A stretch of DNA of 64,000 nt from Faucicola osloensis_C (GTDB lineage Bacteria > Pseudomonadota > Gammaproteobacteria > Pseudomonadales > Moraxellaceae): NCBI GenBank assembly GCA_019353055.1, contig JABAHL010000013.1:1-64000 (forward strand). Direction: 5' to 3'. The notes under the pieces are model-generated. The model was not told the DNA's origin. It saw only the letters and a list, made by a program, of their open reading frames with translations, and did no database searches. Both the position numbers and the translations under genes were made by a program. Numbering within the stretch: the first letter of the stretch is position 1; each line of letters begins with the position of its first letter. This document shows, one piece after another, positions 27,356 to 36,570 of the stretch.

Positions 27356-27670
27356 CGTGCCAAGCCTTATCAAAGGATAAACAATTGAAAAAAAATTAAA
27401 AGTAAACAAACAAAGTTTTTAATAGGAAGCATTAAAAGCTAAATGAGAATAAATTGCAATAAAAACAGGTAAGCCGAAAGGATTTTTAATTATGACCACA
27501 TAATCTTGCTGGATTATAAAATAAATGTTATGAGTAGGAAAAACGCATTAAAAATTTGAGGGTAGTGGATTGTATGGTGTTTTGATGGTCGGGTTGTTTG
27601 AAGGGTTGCAAAGATTGCAAAGGTTGCGGAGCATTTTTAAAAGCAACTTTTAAAGTAACTTTTAAAGCAA
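27356..27670. other. spacer between macA and holA with short tandem repeats
   Basis: 315 bp upstream of macA and downstream of holA. The right part has a 9-bp repeat (TTGCAAAGA-type, three imperfect copies, 27606-27632) and a 12-bp repeat (GCAACTTTTAAA-type, 2.5 copies, 27643-27672) running into the end of holA. A 66-codon frame across this region on the minus strand is a by-product of the repeats. No terminator for holA is evident. Confidence 0.7.
27431..27459 (-). promoter_or_regulatory. candidate macA promoter
   Basis: On the minus strand, TTGCAA (27454-27459) and TTTAAT (27431-27436) are separated by 17 bp, about 75 bp before the macA start. The -10 box is weak. Confidence 0.35.
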
Positions 27671-28690
27671 CTAGTGAAATAATGGTTGACCCGCTAGACG
27701 AAAAGCGAGTTGGTAGAGCAGCTCCCAAGCCGGTTGTTGCAGCAGACCTTTGATGGCTTGGTCGGCTAGGTACAGTGCGTCCGACCAGTTTCGGGTAGCG
27801 TCATGGGAATGACGATGCAGCGCTTTACTATACAGCTGTTGCTTGCTTTGCCAAATGCCGAGGCTTTGATAACTTGCCCCTGATTGCAAGCTTAAAATAT
27901 TGCGCATGTCTTTGGCTATCATCCATAACACTAGACTCTCTGGTTCTTCACTGGCTTTGAGTTGCTGCAAGATTTTTGCAACCTGCGCAGTATCACCTGC
28001 CAACATGGCATCCGATAAATCAAAGGTGGTAAACATAGATTGACTCACCAACCCATCAAACAGCTGAGACTCATCGATGGTCACAAAATGGGTAGAGGGA
28101 TTCGCATCTGTTGTAGCATAGAGATAGGAGAGTCGCCACAGACTTTGGTAAGCCGCCAGCAAATTATGCTGAGTTTGTGCCATCAGTATTTGCCAAGCGG
28201 GCTTGGTGAGTTCGAGCCCAAAATCTTGGGCGTGTTGCTGTAGCAGTTGTTCGCGTTGCTGCTCTTGATAAAGATGGCATTCAATGACCTGACCAAATTT
28301 ATCGCAAAGCAAAAAAAACGCACTGCTTTGGCTTTTTTTATCGTATTTATCACTGATAATGACTAAGCAATTGCTCGAATTGCTCGTCGCAAATTGCGCT
28401 AATTCTGTTAACGCCTCTTTATCGGGTTTATGATTACCATGAACGATAATGGCTTTGTTGTCGTCAAAGAGTGACAGACTGTTCAGCTCTGCCAAAACCG
28501 CTTGCCATGATTTGGCGCTGGTAATATCCATGCGCGAAACTGCCATATTATGCTGCCGCCAATTAGGCGACATTTTTTCTATCAGCCACTGTGACAGCAA
28601 ATCTTCATCGCCATGCATTAGCCACAGGCCAGTGGCGGGGTCTTGCCTATTTTTGAGATATTGAAAGGCATTTAAAAAATTGTACTGCAT
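27671..28690 (-). CDS. holA: DNA polymerase III subunit delta
   Basis: A 339-residue clamp-loader subunit that opens the beta clamp. The N-terminus NRQDPATGLWLMHGDEDLLSQW is the family's start; LVIISDKYDKKSQSSAFF and the C-terminal helical collar (ADQAIKGLLQQPAWELLYQLAFRLAG) also match. It has no functional Walker motif, as expected for delta. Located after lptE (29 bp gap), in the leuS-lptE-holA order conserved in gammaproteobacteria. Its 3' end merges into a 12-bp repeat tract. Confidence 0.92.
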   Translation of the reverse strand: MQYNFLNAFQYLKNRQDPATGLWLMHGDEDLLSQWLIEKMSPNWRQHNMAVSRMDITSAKSWQAVLAELNSLSLFDDNKAIIVHGNHKPDKEALTELAQFATSNSSNCLVIISDKYDKKSQSSAFFLLCDKFGQVIECHLYQEQQREQLLQQHAQDFGLELTKPAWQILMAQTQHNLLAAYQSLWRLSYLYATTDANPSTHFVTIDESQLFDGLVSQSMFTTFDLSDAMLAGDTAQVAKILQQLKASEEPESLVLWMIAKDMRNILSLQSGASYQSLGIWQSKQQLYSKALHRHSHDATRNWSDALYLADQAIKGLLQQPAWELLYQLAFRLAGQPLFH

Positions 28691-28719
28691 CAGCGTGTTA
28701 TCAATTAGGTTAGGTAGGG

Positions 28720-29286
28720 TTAGGGGGTGGTTGCGGTAGGCACTTTGGTGATTTTAGGAAGGCTTAGGGCGACATATTGGTCAGCAATACGCTGCGCTAG
28801 GTTGTCATACAACCATACTTTAATTTGCTCAGCTTGGGGATTGTCAGTGGCTACCACGCCTTGGTCATACTGATAGCTGCGCTGTACTTGAATCGTATTG
28901 GTCAGCGTGCGGGGTTGACCATTTTCAATGGCGCGATAGCTTACGTCTGCGCTTAGCACCATACGAATTTCGGTCAAAATACCGCGTAGCTGGTAGTTTT
29001 GCAGGCGAATGTTTTTGACTTCAATACTGGCACGAAAGGCGGTATTTGATTGGTTGGTTGCCTTGTTATCAATCACCCTATCTTGGGTGTGGATGCTTAG
29101 CTGGTCGAGTTGTTTTTTTAACGAATTTTTAACCGCATAGGCTTCAGGCGTGTTGTTAAAAATCAGCTCAGTAGTTGGAATATTCTGTGACATGGGCGCA
29201 TCATACCCGCGTAGATGAAAACCACAGGCAGGTAGCTGCGTCAGTAACACACTGCTTAGGAGGATACGAAGAAATGGCTTATTCAT
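28720..29286 (-). CDS. lptE: LPS-assembly lipoprotein LptE
   Basis: A 188-residue outer-membrane lipoprotein that plugs the LptD barrel and helps deliver lipopolysaccharide (or lipooligosaccharide) to the surface. The signal peptide ends LPAC (Cys21), followed at once by GFHLRGY, the hallmark of LptE. The rest is a divergent alpha/beta domain with LTEIRMVLSADVSYRAI. Genomic position between leuS and holA is the classical one. A terminator-like hairpin separates it from leuS, so it may have a separate promoter or depend on read-through. Confidence 0.92.
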   Translation of the reverse strand: MNKPFLRILLSSVLLTQLPACGFHLRGYDAPMSQNIPTTELIFNNTPEAYAVKNSLKKQLDQLSIHTQDRVIDNKATNQSNTAFRASIEVKNIRLQNYQLRGILTEIRMVLSADVSYRAIENGQPRTLTNTIQVQRSYQYDQGVVATDNPQAEQIKVWLYDNLAQRIADQYVALSLPKITKVPTATTP

Positions 29287-29364
29287 ATAGTTACCTGTCT
29301 ATGATTATCGGTATTGCTTGTGATAACGCTTTATTATAAAGCGTCAAGATAAAGCTTTAAGGTC

Positions 29365-29393
29365 AAAAAGGGCTTAGGTTGCCAATAAGCCCT
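29365..29393 (-). terminator. terminator after leuS
   Basis: On the minus strand, an 8-bp perfect stem AGGGCTTA/TAAGCCCT with a 9-base loop is followed by TTTTT. It lies nine bases after the leuS stop, inside the leuS-lptE-holA cluster. Confidence 0.75.
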
Positions 29394-29402
29394 GGTGGTC
29401 AA

Positions 29403-32063
29403 TTAGGCTTTTACCACAATATTGACCAGTTTATTGGGAACCACGATTTCTTTGACGATATCGCCGGTGATAAATTTAGCGACGCTGTCGAGTTGTTTGG
29501 CTTCGGCTTTTAACCAATCGCTGTCACTGTTTGGCGCCACCTCCATTTGACCACGGATTTTGCCGTTGACTTGCACCACCATGGTAATAGTGTCTTGTAC
29601 CAAGGCTGAAGTATCAACGGTTGGATAGGTTAGTGTCATCACATCAATCCCTAACTGCTCAAGTAGGACTTCTGCCATGTGCGGCGCGTACATAGTGAGC
29701 AAGGTCAATAATGTTATGAGTGCTTCATTGGCTACCGCCAAATCGCTATCAGAAGCGATCTCAAATGCAGTGAGTTCGTTCGACAATTCCATTAAAAATG
29801 ACACAGGCGTATTGAGCGCCAAGTTTTTGCCAAACGCGTCATCTAATTTGCCGATCGTATCATGTGTTTTACGGCGTAGATTTTTAGCGGCTTTACTAAG
29901 CGACTGGGTATCAGTTACCGATAAGGTTGCTGCGGTTAAAGATTGTTGTGCCAATGTTTCGGCATGCTCGATAGTATAACGCCATACTTTTTTCAAAAAG
30001 TTATACGGACCTTTTAGCCCATCGTCAATCCACTCAAGCGTCTGGTCGACAGGCGCGGTAAACATGGTGTAAAGTCGAACCGTATCTGCGCCATATTGAT
30101 CAATGGTCGCTTGTGGGTCGACACCATTGTTTTTTGACTTCGACATTTTTTCGATTTTGCCAATTTTGACAGGCTGACCATCGGCTTTTAAGGTCGCTTC
30201 GATGGGCTGACCTTTGTCGTTGTAGCGGATATCAACTTCTTCTGGAAAGTAATAGGATTTGCTACCATCGGCATTTTCGCGAAGATAAGTACCCGCCAAG
30301 ACCATGCCTTGAGTGAGTAAATTAGCAAAAGGTTCATCACCCTGCACCAAGCCTTCATCACGCATAAGTTTATGGAAAAAACGCGCATACAGTAAGTGTA
30401 ACACGGCGTGCTCAACACCGCCTACATATTGATCCACAGGTAGCCATTTATCGGCTGCGACTTTATTAATCATCCCATCGGTATAATTGGGTGAGGCAAA
30501 ACGCGCGTAATACCAGCTTGATTCTACAAAAGTATCAAAGGTATCGGTTTCACGTTTGGCAGGTTTGCCGCAGCATGGACAGTTGACATCGGTAAATGAA
30601 GCAAGGTTGTTGAGCGGATTGCCACGTCCATCGGGCACCACATCTAAAGGTAATACCACAGGCAGCTGACTTTCAGGAACAGGTACTGTACCGCAGTCGG
30701 CACAGTTGATAACCGGAATTGGGCAACCCCAATAACGCTGGCGAGATACTCCCCAATCGCGTAGCCGATAATTGATGGTTTTTTTACCCAAGCCTTTTGG
30801 CTCAAGTTGGGTTAAAATGTTGTCAAAGGCTTGTTTAAAATTTAAACCGTCTAACTCGCCCGAGTTAATAGCCACGCCATTTTGCTTATCGCCATACCAG
30901 TCTTGCCAAGTCGTCGCATCAAACTGTTGACCTTGCTTGTGGGGTTCTTCTAGGTCAATCACTTGCTTTATAGGTAACTGGTATTTATTGGCAAATTCAA
31001 AGTCGCGTTCATCATGTGCAGGGACTGCCATGACAGCGCCAGAACCGTAGCTCATTAAGACGTAGTTAGCGACCCAAACAGGCACTTGCTCACCGGTCAA
31101 CGGATGGGTGACAGTTAGACCCGTGTCCATACCCATTTTTTCAGCTTTGGCTAAGTCTGCCTCGGCAACTGAGCCTTTTTTGCAGGCTTCAATAAAGCTT
31201 TGTAGGGCAGGATTTGTCGCGGCCGCGTGTTTTGCTAGTGGATGCTCAGCTGCCACCGATACATAAGTCACGCCCATTAAGGTATCTGGGCGGGTAGTGA
31301 ATACATCTAGGGTTTTTTCTTCACCATTTAAGGTATAGGGAAAATGAATTTCCATGCCTTCAGAGCGACCAATCCAGTTGCGCTGCATGGTAATCACTTG
31401 TTGTGGCCAATGACCTTCTAGCTTATCCAAATCATTTAACAGCTCGTCTGCATAGGCGGTGATATTAAAGTAGTACATGGGGATTTCGCGTTTTTCAATT
31501 AGCGCACCTGAGCGCCAACCGCGACCATCCACCACTTGCTCATTGGCGAGGACGGTATTATCAACAGGGTCCCAATTCACCGTTGAGAGTTTTTTGTATA
31601 CCAAGCCTTTTTTGAACAGTTGTACAAATAGCCATTGTTCCCACTTGTAGTATTCTGGCGTACAAGTGGCAAATTCACGTGACCAGTCAATCGATAGTCC
31701 TAATGATTTGAGCTGTGCGCGCATATTGTCAATGTTTGAAAATGTCCACGCAGCAGGGGCAACAGCGTTGGCAATCGCCGCATTTTCTGCAGGCATACCA
31801 AACGCATCCCAGCCCATTGGCTGCAACACTTCATAACCTTTTAACCGATAGTAACGACTCAACACATCACTAATCGTGTAGTTGCGCACGTGCCCCATAT
31901 GTAGTTTACCACTCGGGTAAGGAAACATAGACAGCAAATAACGTGATGGCTTATCTGATGCGGCATTGTTCACTTGATAGCGATTTTGCTGTTCCCATTT
32001 TTGTTGTTGGGCAGGCTCGATAACTTGGGGTTGGTATTGACTGGTTAAAGCTGAATTACTCAT
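29403..32063 (-). CDS. leuS: leucyl-tRNA synthetase
   Basis: An 886-residue class I synthetase charging tRNA-Leu. It has the HIGH-type motif SGKLHMGHVRN (about residue 48), the KMSKS motif KMSKSKNN (about 638), the inserted editing domain with TTRPDTLMGVTYVS, and the zinc-like segment CPCCGKP. The start is placed at 32063 (MSNSALTSQYQPQVIEP), which aligns with the usual short N-terminus; the frame runs 18 codons further upstream without support, and no strong ribosome site is visible. First gene of the leuS-lptE-holA cluster. Confidence 0.96.
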   Translation of the reverse strand: MSNSALTSQYQPQVIEPAQQQKWEQQNRYQVNNAASDKPSRYLLSMFPYPSGKLHMGHVRNYTISDVLSRYYRLKGYEVLQPMGWDAFGMPAENAAIANAVAPAAWTFSNIDNMRAQLKSLGLSIDWSREFATCTPEYYKWEQWLFVQLFKKGLVYKKLSTVNWDPVDNTVLANEQVVDGRGWRSGALIEKREIPMYYFNITAYADELLNDLDKLEGHWPQQVITMQRNWIGRSEGMEIHFPYTLNGEEKTLDVFTTRPDTLMGVTYVSVAAEHPLAKHAAATNPALQSFIEACKKGSVAEADLAKAEKMGMDTGLTVTHPLTGEQVPVWVANYVLMSYGSGAVMAVPAHDERDFEFANKYQLPIKQVIDLEEPHKQGQQFDATTWQDWYGDKQNGVAINSGELDGLNFKQAFDNILTQLEPKGLGKKTINYRLRDWGVSRQRYWGCPIPVINCADCGTVPVPESQLPVVLPLDVVPDGRGNPLNNLASFTDVNCPCCGKPAKRETDTFDTFVESSWYYARFASPNYTDGMINKVAADKWLPVDQYVGGVEHAVLHLLYARFFHKLMRDEGLVQGDEPFANLLTQGMVLAGTYLRENADGSKSYYFPEEVDIRYNDKGQPIEATLKADGQPVKIGKIEKMSKSKNNGVDPQATIDQYGADTVRLYTMFTAPVDQTLEWIDDGLKGPYNFLKKVWRYTIEHAETLAQQSLTAATLSVTDTQSLSKAAKNLRRKTHDTIGKLDDAFGKNLALNTPVSFLMELSNELTAFEIASDSDLAVANEALITLLTLLTMYAPHMAEVLLEQLGIDVMTLTYPTVDTSALVQDTITMVVQVNGKIRGQMEVAPNSDSDWLKAEAKQLDSVAKFITGDIVKEIVVPNKLVNIVVKA

Positions 32064-32158
32064 AATGGTCTGAATTTGCAGTATTTGAATGGGAAGGTAT
32101 ATTAAGCCCCATAGCATAGCCTAAAACCGTAAAAATTGCGATAAAAAAAGGAGCCAAT

Positions 32159-32512
32159 ATGAGCATCACTATCTACGGTATCAAAAACTGTAGCACCATG
32201 AAAAAGGCGTTTGATAAATTAACTGCACTGGGTTTGGAGTATGAATTTTTTGACTACAAAAAACAGGCGATAAATAAACCGACATTAGCCCATTGGGTCG
32301 AAACAGTTGGTATCGACAAAATCATGAATACCAAAGGCACAACCTACCGCAACCTTAGCGATGCGCAAAAAGCCCAAATAAAGCAAGATGTGGATGCCGC
32401 GTTATATATGATGATAGCGCAGCCAAGTATAATTAAGCGCCCGATTGTTGTCTCAGACAATGAGTTAATCATTGGTTTTGATGAAACTGCCTTTGAAAAA
32501 CTAGCCAAGTGA
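32159..32512 (+). CDS. ArsC/Spx-like protein of the YffB type
   Basis: A 117-residue thioredoxin-fold protein related to arsenate reductase. The N-terminus ITIYGIKNCSTMKKAFDKL is characteristic of the YffB subgroup, whose role is uncertain (glutathione-dependent thiol reduction has been proposed). The active-site segment is C-S-T-M with a single cysteine (Cys11), and RPIVVSDNELIIGFDE near the end includes the conserved Arg-Pro. AAAGGAG precedes the ATG. It diverges from leuS across a 95-bp spacer and ends at a terminator shared with ccoP. Confidence 0.87.
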   Translation: MSITIYGIKNCSTMKKAFDKLTALGLEYEFFDYKKQAINKPTLAHWVETVGIDKIMNTKGTTYRNLSDAQKAQIKQDVDAALYMMIAQPSIIKRPIVVSDNELIIGFDETAFEKLAK

Positions 32513-32551
32513 AAAACTAAGCAAGTAAAGAGGGACAAGTCTATCCCCAAT

Positions 32552-32582
32552 AAAAAAGCGAGTAACTAAAACTCGCTTTTTT
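32552..32582. terminator. bidirectional terminator
   Basis: A perfect 12-bp stem AAAAAAGCGAGT/ACTCGCTTTTTT with a 7-base loop separates the convergent YffB-like gene and ccoP and carries T tracts on both strands. Confidence 0.92.
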
Positions 32583-32598
32583 AAGTGGCGGGTAAAAA

Positions 32599-33777
32599 TT
32601 ATTTTACCGCGCTAGCAACCGCAGATTTTACTGCACTTGCAGTTTCAACTGGGGTAGAGGCTGCACCACGTTCTTTATTAACAACAGTGGTTGGCGTCAT
32701 CACAGAAGCATCTTGTTTGTGATCGCTTAATGAATATACATACGCTGCTAATAACATAATACGCTCGTTACCCAGTTTGGTATCCCAATGTGGCATTACA
32801 CCGGCACGACCATTACGTAACGTCGTACGAACCGTTTCACGGTCGCCACCATATAACCAAGTGTCATCCGTAAGATTCACCGCACCGACATCATGGTTAC
32901 CTTTACCATCTTTACCGTGACATACTGCACAGTTGGTATCAAAAATAGCCTTACCTTGATTAACCAAAGTTTGGTTCAACTGACCATTTTCTTTTGAACC
33001 ATGACCGGGTGATAGTGATAGTACATATTCAGCTGCAGCGCGAACACCGTCTTCACCAATCTGCGCTTTCCAAGCTGGCATACCACCGACGCGACCATGA
33101 TTAAGGGTTAACAAGATTTTATCGGGTGTACCGCCATAAATCCAGTCATTGTCCGTCAAGTTTGGATAACCCGGTGCACCATGCGCTTGTGAGCCGTGAC
33201 ACACTGAACAGTTTTGTAAAAACAAACGCTGACCAATTTTAATCGCTTGCGGATCTTGAGAAAGTTTTAGAACGGCAGGTGCCAGCCCTACAATACCTTT
33301 ATCAATCTGCGATTTTAATTCGGCATTGGGTTCTGCATTTTTAGCTTGCTGTGCTTGTAATTTAGCAAGGCTATCAATTTGTGCAGTTACCGCTTTGTCT
33401 TTTAAGATTTTATCATTGAACGTACCAGTAAATACGGCATTATTGCGCTCAAGATCGGATGCTAATTCATTAGCACTGGTCCAAGGAACATCTTGACCAT
33501 CTACTTTTACCGTAGTGATACCTTTCCATGAGCCTGGCATTACTGATGGGAACAATAGCATGTATAGTAGTGCCCAAGCTAATGAACCCCAAAAGATTAC
33601 TAACCACCATTTTGGTAATGGACGGTCAAACTCTTGGATACCATCGTATTCATGGCCTGTGGTACCGTCATCCGACATTTTTGGGCGATAACCCAATACA
33701 CCGACTAACCAGCACAAAATCCAAGCCCAACAAGCGATGGAAAATAGGGTTATCCAAAAACTCCAAAATCCACTCAT
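32599..33777 (-). CDS. ccoP: cytochrome cbb3 oxidase diheme subunit CcoP
   Basis: A 392-residue diheme c-type cytochrome that feeds electrons to the cbb3 terminal oxidase. Two N-terminal membrane helices (FWSFWITLFSIACWAWILCW and WWLVIFWGSLAWALLYML) flank the conserved EYDGIQEFDRPLPKWW. Two heme sites are NCSVCHGSQAHG and NCAVCHGKDGKG, with distal methionines expected in GGMPAW and GVMPHW. It is long for the family: there is a charged, Ala/Gln-rich insert of about 60 residues before the first heme domain, and an Ala/Val/Thr-rich tail of about 40 residues. ATGA overlap with ccoQ. Confidence 0.95.
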   Translation of the reverse strand: MSGFWSFWITLFSIACWAWILCWLVGVLGYRPKMSDDGTTGHEYDGIQEFDRPLPKWWLVIFWGSLAWALLYMLLFPSVMPGSWKGITTVKVDGQDVPWTSANELASDLERNNAVFTGTFNDKILKDKAVTAQIDSLAKLQAQQAKNAEPNAELKSQIDKGIVGLAPAVLKLSQDPQAIKIGQRLFLQNCSVCHGSQAHGAPGYPNLTDNDWIYGGTPDKILLTLNHGRVGGMPAWKAQIGEDGVRAAAEYVLSLSPGHGSKENGQLNQTLVNQGKAIFDTNCAVCHGKDGKGNHDVGAVNLTDDTWLYGGDRETVRTTLRNGRAGVMPHWDTKLGNERIMLLAAYVYSLSDHKQDASVMTPTTVVNKERGAASTPVETASAVKSAVASAVK

Positions 33778-33947
33778 TTTTTATCCTTATTGCGTTGTGA
33801 TGCACCTGTTAGGTCTTCGTCATCTAACGCAAGTTTTGCATCTTCTTCAAATCGTTTGCGATTCTTTGGCGAGTAAGCCCACCAAACAATCGCAATAAAA
33901 GCGATAAACGCTGCGACCGTTGCGATACTGTGTAATGTGCCCAACAT
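33774..33947 (-). CDS. ccoQ: cytochrome cbb3 oxidase small subunit CcoQ
   Basis: A 57-residue single-helix subunit that stabilises the CcoNOP complex. The sequence is MLGTLHSIATVAAFIAFIAI, then VWWAYSPKNRKRFEEDAKLA and a hydrophilic end. The helix followed by W-W-A-Y-S-P-K-N-R-K-R-F-E-E-D-A matches the CcoQ/FixQ family very well. Its ATG shares one base with the ccoO stop (TAATG), and its TGA overlaps the ccoP ATG (ATGA), so the three genes are translationally coupled. It is too short for a usual open-frame cut-off. Confidence 0.93.
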   Translation of the reverse strand: MLGTLHSIATVAAFIAFIAIVWWAYSPKNRKRFEEDAKLALDDEDLTGASQRNKDKK

Positions 33948-34564
33948 TAACGTTGACCTTTCATTGCAGTGCCCAGTTGTTGTAAATATGCAACAACGGC
34001 ATCAAGCTCAGTTTTACCTTGTACCGCATCAGGTGCACCTGCAATATCAGCATCGCTATAAGGCACACCGAAATGGTCGCGGAATAGACGCATTTTTGCT
34101 TGTACTTCTTCAGGGTTAACGTCATTTTTTGCTAACCAAGCAAATGATGGCATCACAGATTCAGGTACCAAGGATTGTGGGTTAATCAAGTGTTCACGTT
34201 GCCAGTCATCAGAATAGCGTCCGCCGACACGCGCAAGATCAGGTCCAGTACGTTTGGACCCCCATAAGAAGGGATGATCCCAAGCGGATTCAGCAGCGCG
34301 CGAATAAGGTCCATAACGTTCTACTTCAGCCCGAAGAGGACGAACCATTTGGGTATGACAGACGTGACAGCCTTCACGAATATAAATATCACGACCTTCT
34401 AATTCAAGGGCAGTCCATGGCTTCATATTGGGCAAAGGTTGGTTAACTTCTTTGGTATAAATCAATGGCACGATTTCTACCAAAGTCGCAAAACTAATAG
34501 CTACAACGATTAGGATAACTAAAAGACCCGTGTTTTTTTCAATAATTTCATGATTGATTTGCAT
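33947..34564 (-). CDS. ccoO: cytochrome cbb3 oxidase monoheme subunit CcoO
   Basis: A 205-residue membrane-anchored monoheme cytochrome c. The N-terminal helix GLLVILIVVAISFATLVEIVPL is followed by the heme site EGCHVCHTQMVRPL (Cys66, Cys69, His70) and family segments YGPYSRAAESAWDHPFLWGSKR (the core) and GPDLARVGGRYSD. The likely axial methionine is in PESVMPSF. A GGAGAG lies just before the ATG. It sits 10 bp after ccoN. Confidence 0.96.
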   Translation of the reverse strand: MQINHEIIEKNTGLLVILIVVAISFATLVEIVPLIYTKEVNQPLPNMKPWTALELEGRDIYIREGCHVCHTQMVRPLRAEVERYGPYSRAAESAWDHPFLWGSKRTGPDLARVGGRYSDDWQREHLINPQSLVPESVMPSFAWLAKNDVNPEEVQAKMRLFRDHFGVPYSDADIAGAPDAVQGKTELDAVVAYLQQLGTAMKGQR

Positions 34565-34574
34565 GAGTCTCTCC

Positions 34575-36047
34575 TTAAATCTGTTTTGCGGTAGCAGTTT
34601 CTACTACAGTTGTAGTGGTATCCGCTACTTCAACAGTTTTAGTGCTTGGCATCGTGATAGTTTTATAGACGTTGTAAGCCATGACGACCATACCTGTGAC
34701 ATACAATAAACCACCAAATGCACGACCAATGTAAGGATAGTGCGAGAACAAGACAGTATCAACGAAACTATACACCAACGTTCCATCTGGATTTGTAGCA
34801 CGCCACATCATACCTTGACCAATACCTGAAATCCAAAGCGATACGATGTAGAAAATAGTACCTGCGGTAGCCAGCCAAAAGTGCGTGGTGATCAAATCAG
34901 TTGAATACATTTTTTGTTTGTTCCAAATACGTGGAATCAACACATATAATGAACCAACCGTAATCATACCAACCCAGCCTAACGCACCAGAATGCACGTG
35001 ACCAACGGTCCAGTCAGTATTGTGGGATAACGCATTGACGGTTTTGATTGACATCATCGGACCTTCAAACGTTGACATCGCATAGAATGACAGTGCAACA
35101 ATCAAGAAACGAATAATAGGGTCTGTGCGAAGTTTATCCCAACTGCCCGATAAGGTAAGTACACCATTAATCATACCGCCCCATGAAGGCGCAAATAAAA
35201 TGATTGAGAATACCATACCTAAAGACTGTGCCCAGTCAGGGAGTGCTGAATAATGAAGATGGTGACCACCCGCCCACATATAAGACGCAATTAACGCCCA
35301 GAAGTGGATAATAGATAAACGATAGGAGTAAACAGGACGACCGATTTGTACAGGTACAAAGTAATACATCATACCCAAAAACGCGGCTGTTAAGTAAAAA
35401 CCTACGGCGTTGTGACCATACCACCATTGCACCATAGCGTCAGTCGCACCGCCAAACAAGGAATATGACTTCCAAAAGCTCAGAGGGATTGACATACTAT
35501 TGACAATATGGAGCAATGCAATGGTCAAAATAAATGCAGCAAAGAACCAGTTAGCAACATAGATATGCGAGGTTTTGCGTTTCAATAACGTACCAAAAAA
35601 CACAATAGCATAAGATATCCACACCACGGCAATTAAAATATCAATGGGCCATTCAAGCTCAGCATATTCTTTCGCTGAGGTTAAACCCAAGGGTAGGGTA
35701 ATAATTGCGCCAACAATAACAAGATTCCATCCCCAAAAGGTGAACCAGGCTAGATAAGGTGCGAATAAACGCGTTTTACACGTTCTTTGAACGATATAAT
35801 ATGAAGTTGCGAATAACGCACAACCACCAAATGCAAAAATCACCGCGTTGGTGTGCAATGGACGCAAGTGGCTAAATGTTAGCCAAGGGATACCAAAATT
35901 GAGGGCAGGCCATGCCAATTGTGATGCAATGAACACCCCAATTGCCATACCGATAATACCATATACTACCGCCATGATTGAGAACAACTTAATGATGTCC
36001 ACTTCATAATCATCGCTAATAGGTATTGCTGTGTTTTGTAAATTCAT
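34575..36047 (-). CDS. ccoN: cytochrome cbb3 oxidase catalytic subunit CcoN
   Basis: A 490-residue heme-copper oxidase subunit that reduces oxygen to water. It has about twelve membrane helices. Heme and copper ligands are in FSHLRPLHTNAVIF (low-spin heme His), WWYGHNAVGFYLTAAFLGMMYYFVP (copper ligand and cross-linked Tyr region), AGGHHLHYSALPDW (copper His pair) and TDWTVGHVHSGALGW (high- and low-spin heme His). AAAGGA lies 10 bases before the ATG. First gene of ccoNOQP. The maturation genes ccoGHIS are not in the window. Confidence 0.97.
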   Translation of the reverse strand: MNLQNTAIPISDDYEVDIIKLFSIMAVVYGIIGMAIGVFIASQLAWPALNFGIPWLTFSHLRPLHTNAVIFAFGGCALFATSYYIVQRTCKTRLFAPYLAWFTFWGWNLVIVGAIITLPLGLTSAKEYAELEWPIDILIAVVWISYAIVFFGTLLKRKTSHIYVANWFFAAFILTIALLHIVNSMSIPLSFWKSYSLFGGATDAMVQWWYGHNAVGFYLTAAFLGMMYYFVPVQIGRPVYSYRLSIIHFWALIASYMWAGGHHLHYSALPDWAQSLGMVFSIILFAPSWGGMINGVLTLSGSWDKLRTDPIIRFLIVALSFYAMSTFEGPMMSIKTVNALSHNTDWTVGHVHSGALGWVGMITVGSLYVLIPRIWNKQKMYSTDLITTHFWLATAGTIFYIVSLWISGIGQGMMWRATNPDGTLVYSFVDTVLFSHYPYIGRAFGGLLYVTGMVVMAYNVYKTITMPSTKTVEVADTTTTVVETATAKQI

Positions 36048-36570
36048 TCGATGATTTCCTTTACAGCCTATATTATCAACAAGTTTAAGCAGAAATCTCC
36101 TTTGTGCCTGTCAATAAAACTATCAGGTCAGAGGCGTTGGCACTAGTTATTTTTTTATAAGATAGGCTAACTGTTTAGTGGCTAGTTTCACGATGAATTT
36201 TAAAGAAATTAGCGGCTAAATCTTGACGCAAAACAGTAAATTTACAAGCAGTAAAATAGGCTCAAACTCACGATTCTCACCAAGTATTGTAACTTAATCT
36301 TTGCTAAATATCATCTAATGTAACGTTCATAGCGCAAAAAAAAATTACATACCAACCATTATAATATGAAAAATAAAAAAAACCATGTAAATTGTGGGGA
36401 TTTTTTTAACACCCCATACATTATCTAGTAACAATGCTAAAAATGGTTAACCGATCGCCATTATAGTTGTGCTATAAATAGGTTTATTATGCGTTAGAAA
36501 ATTGTCATTCATACAAAATCTCGGTAAGATGCACAAGTTTCAATACAACCAACGATAATGAGGATTTAAA
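36048..36570. other. intergenic region between ccoN and an SCP2 gene
   Basis: 523 bp, strongly AT-rich, containing the upstream sequences of ccoN (leftward) and the SCP2 protein (rightward). I looked for an FNR/ANR box (TTGAT-N4-ATCAA), often found before cbb3 oxidase genes, and saw no good match. The poly-A/T stretches around 36341-36410 give no convincing hairpin. A plus-strand promoter is listed separately. Confidence 0.7.
36502..36530 (+). promoter_or_regulatory. sigma-70 promoter for the SCP2 gene
   Basis: TTGTCA (36502-36507) and TAAGAT (36525-36530) are separated by 17 bp, about 40 bp before the ATG. Confidence 0.65.

Noticed and set aside
27528..27728. 66-codon minus-strand frame
   Set aside because: It overlaps the end of holA and is built from the short tandem repeats; no ribosome site or family likeness.
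36048..36570. FNR/ANR-type box before ccoN
   Set aside because: The best candidates match only a few positions of TTGAT-N4-ATCAA.
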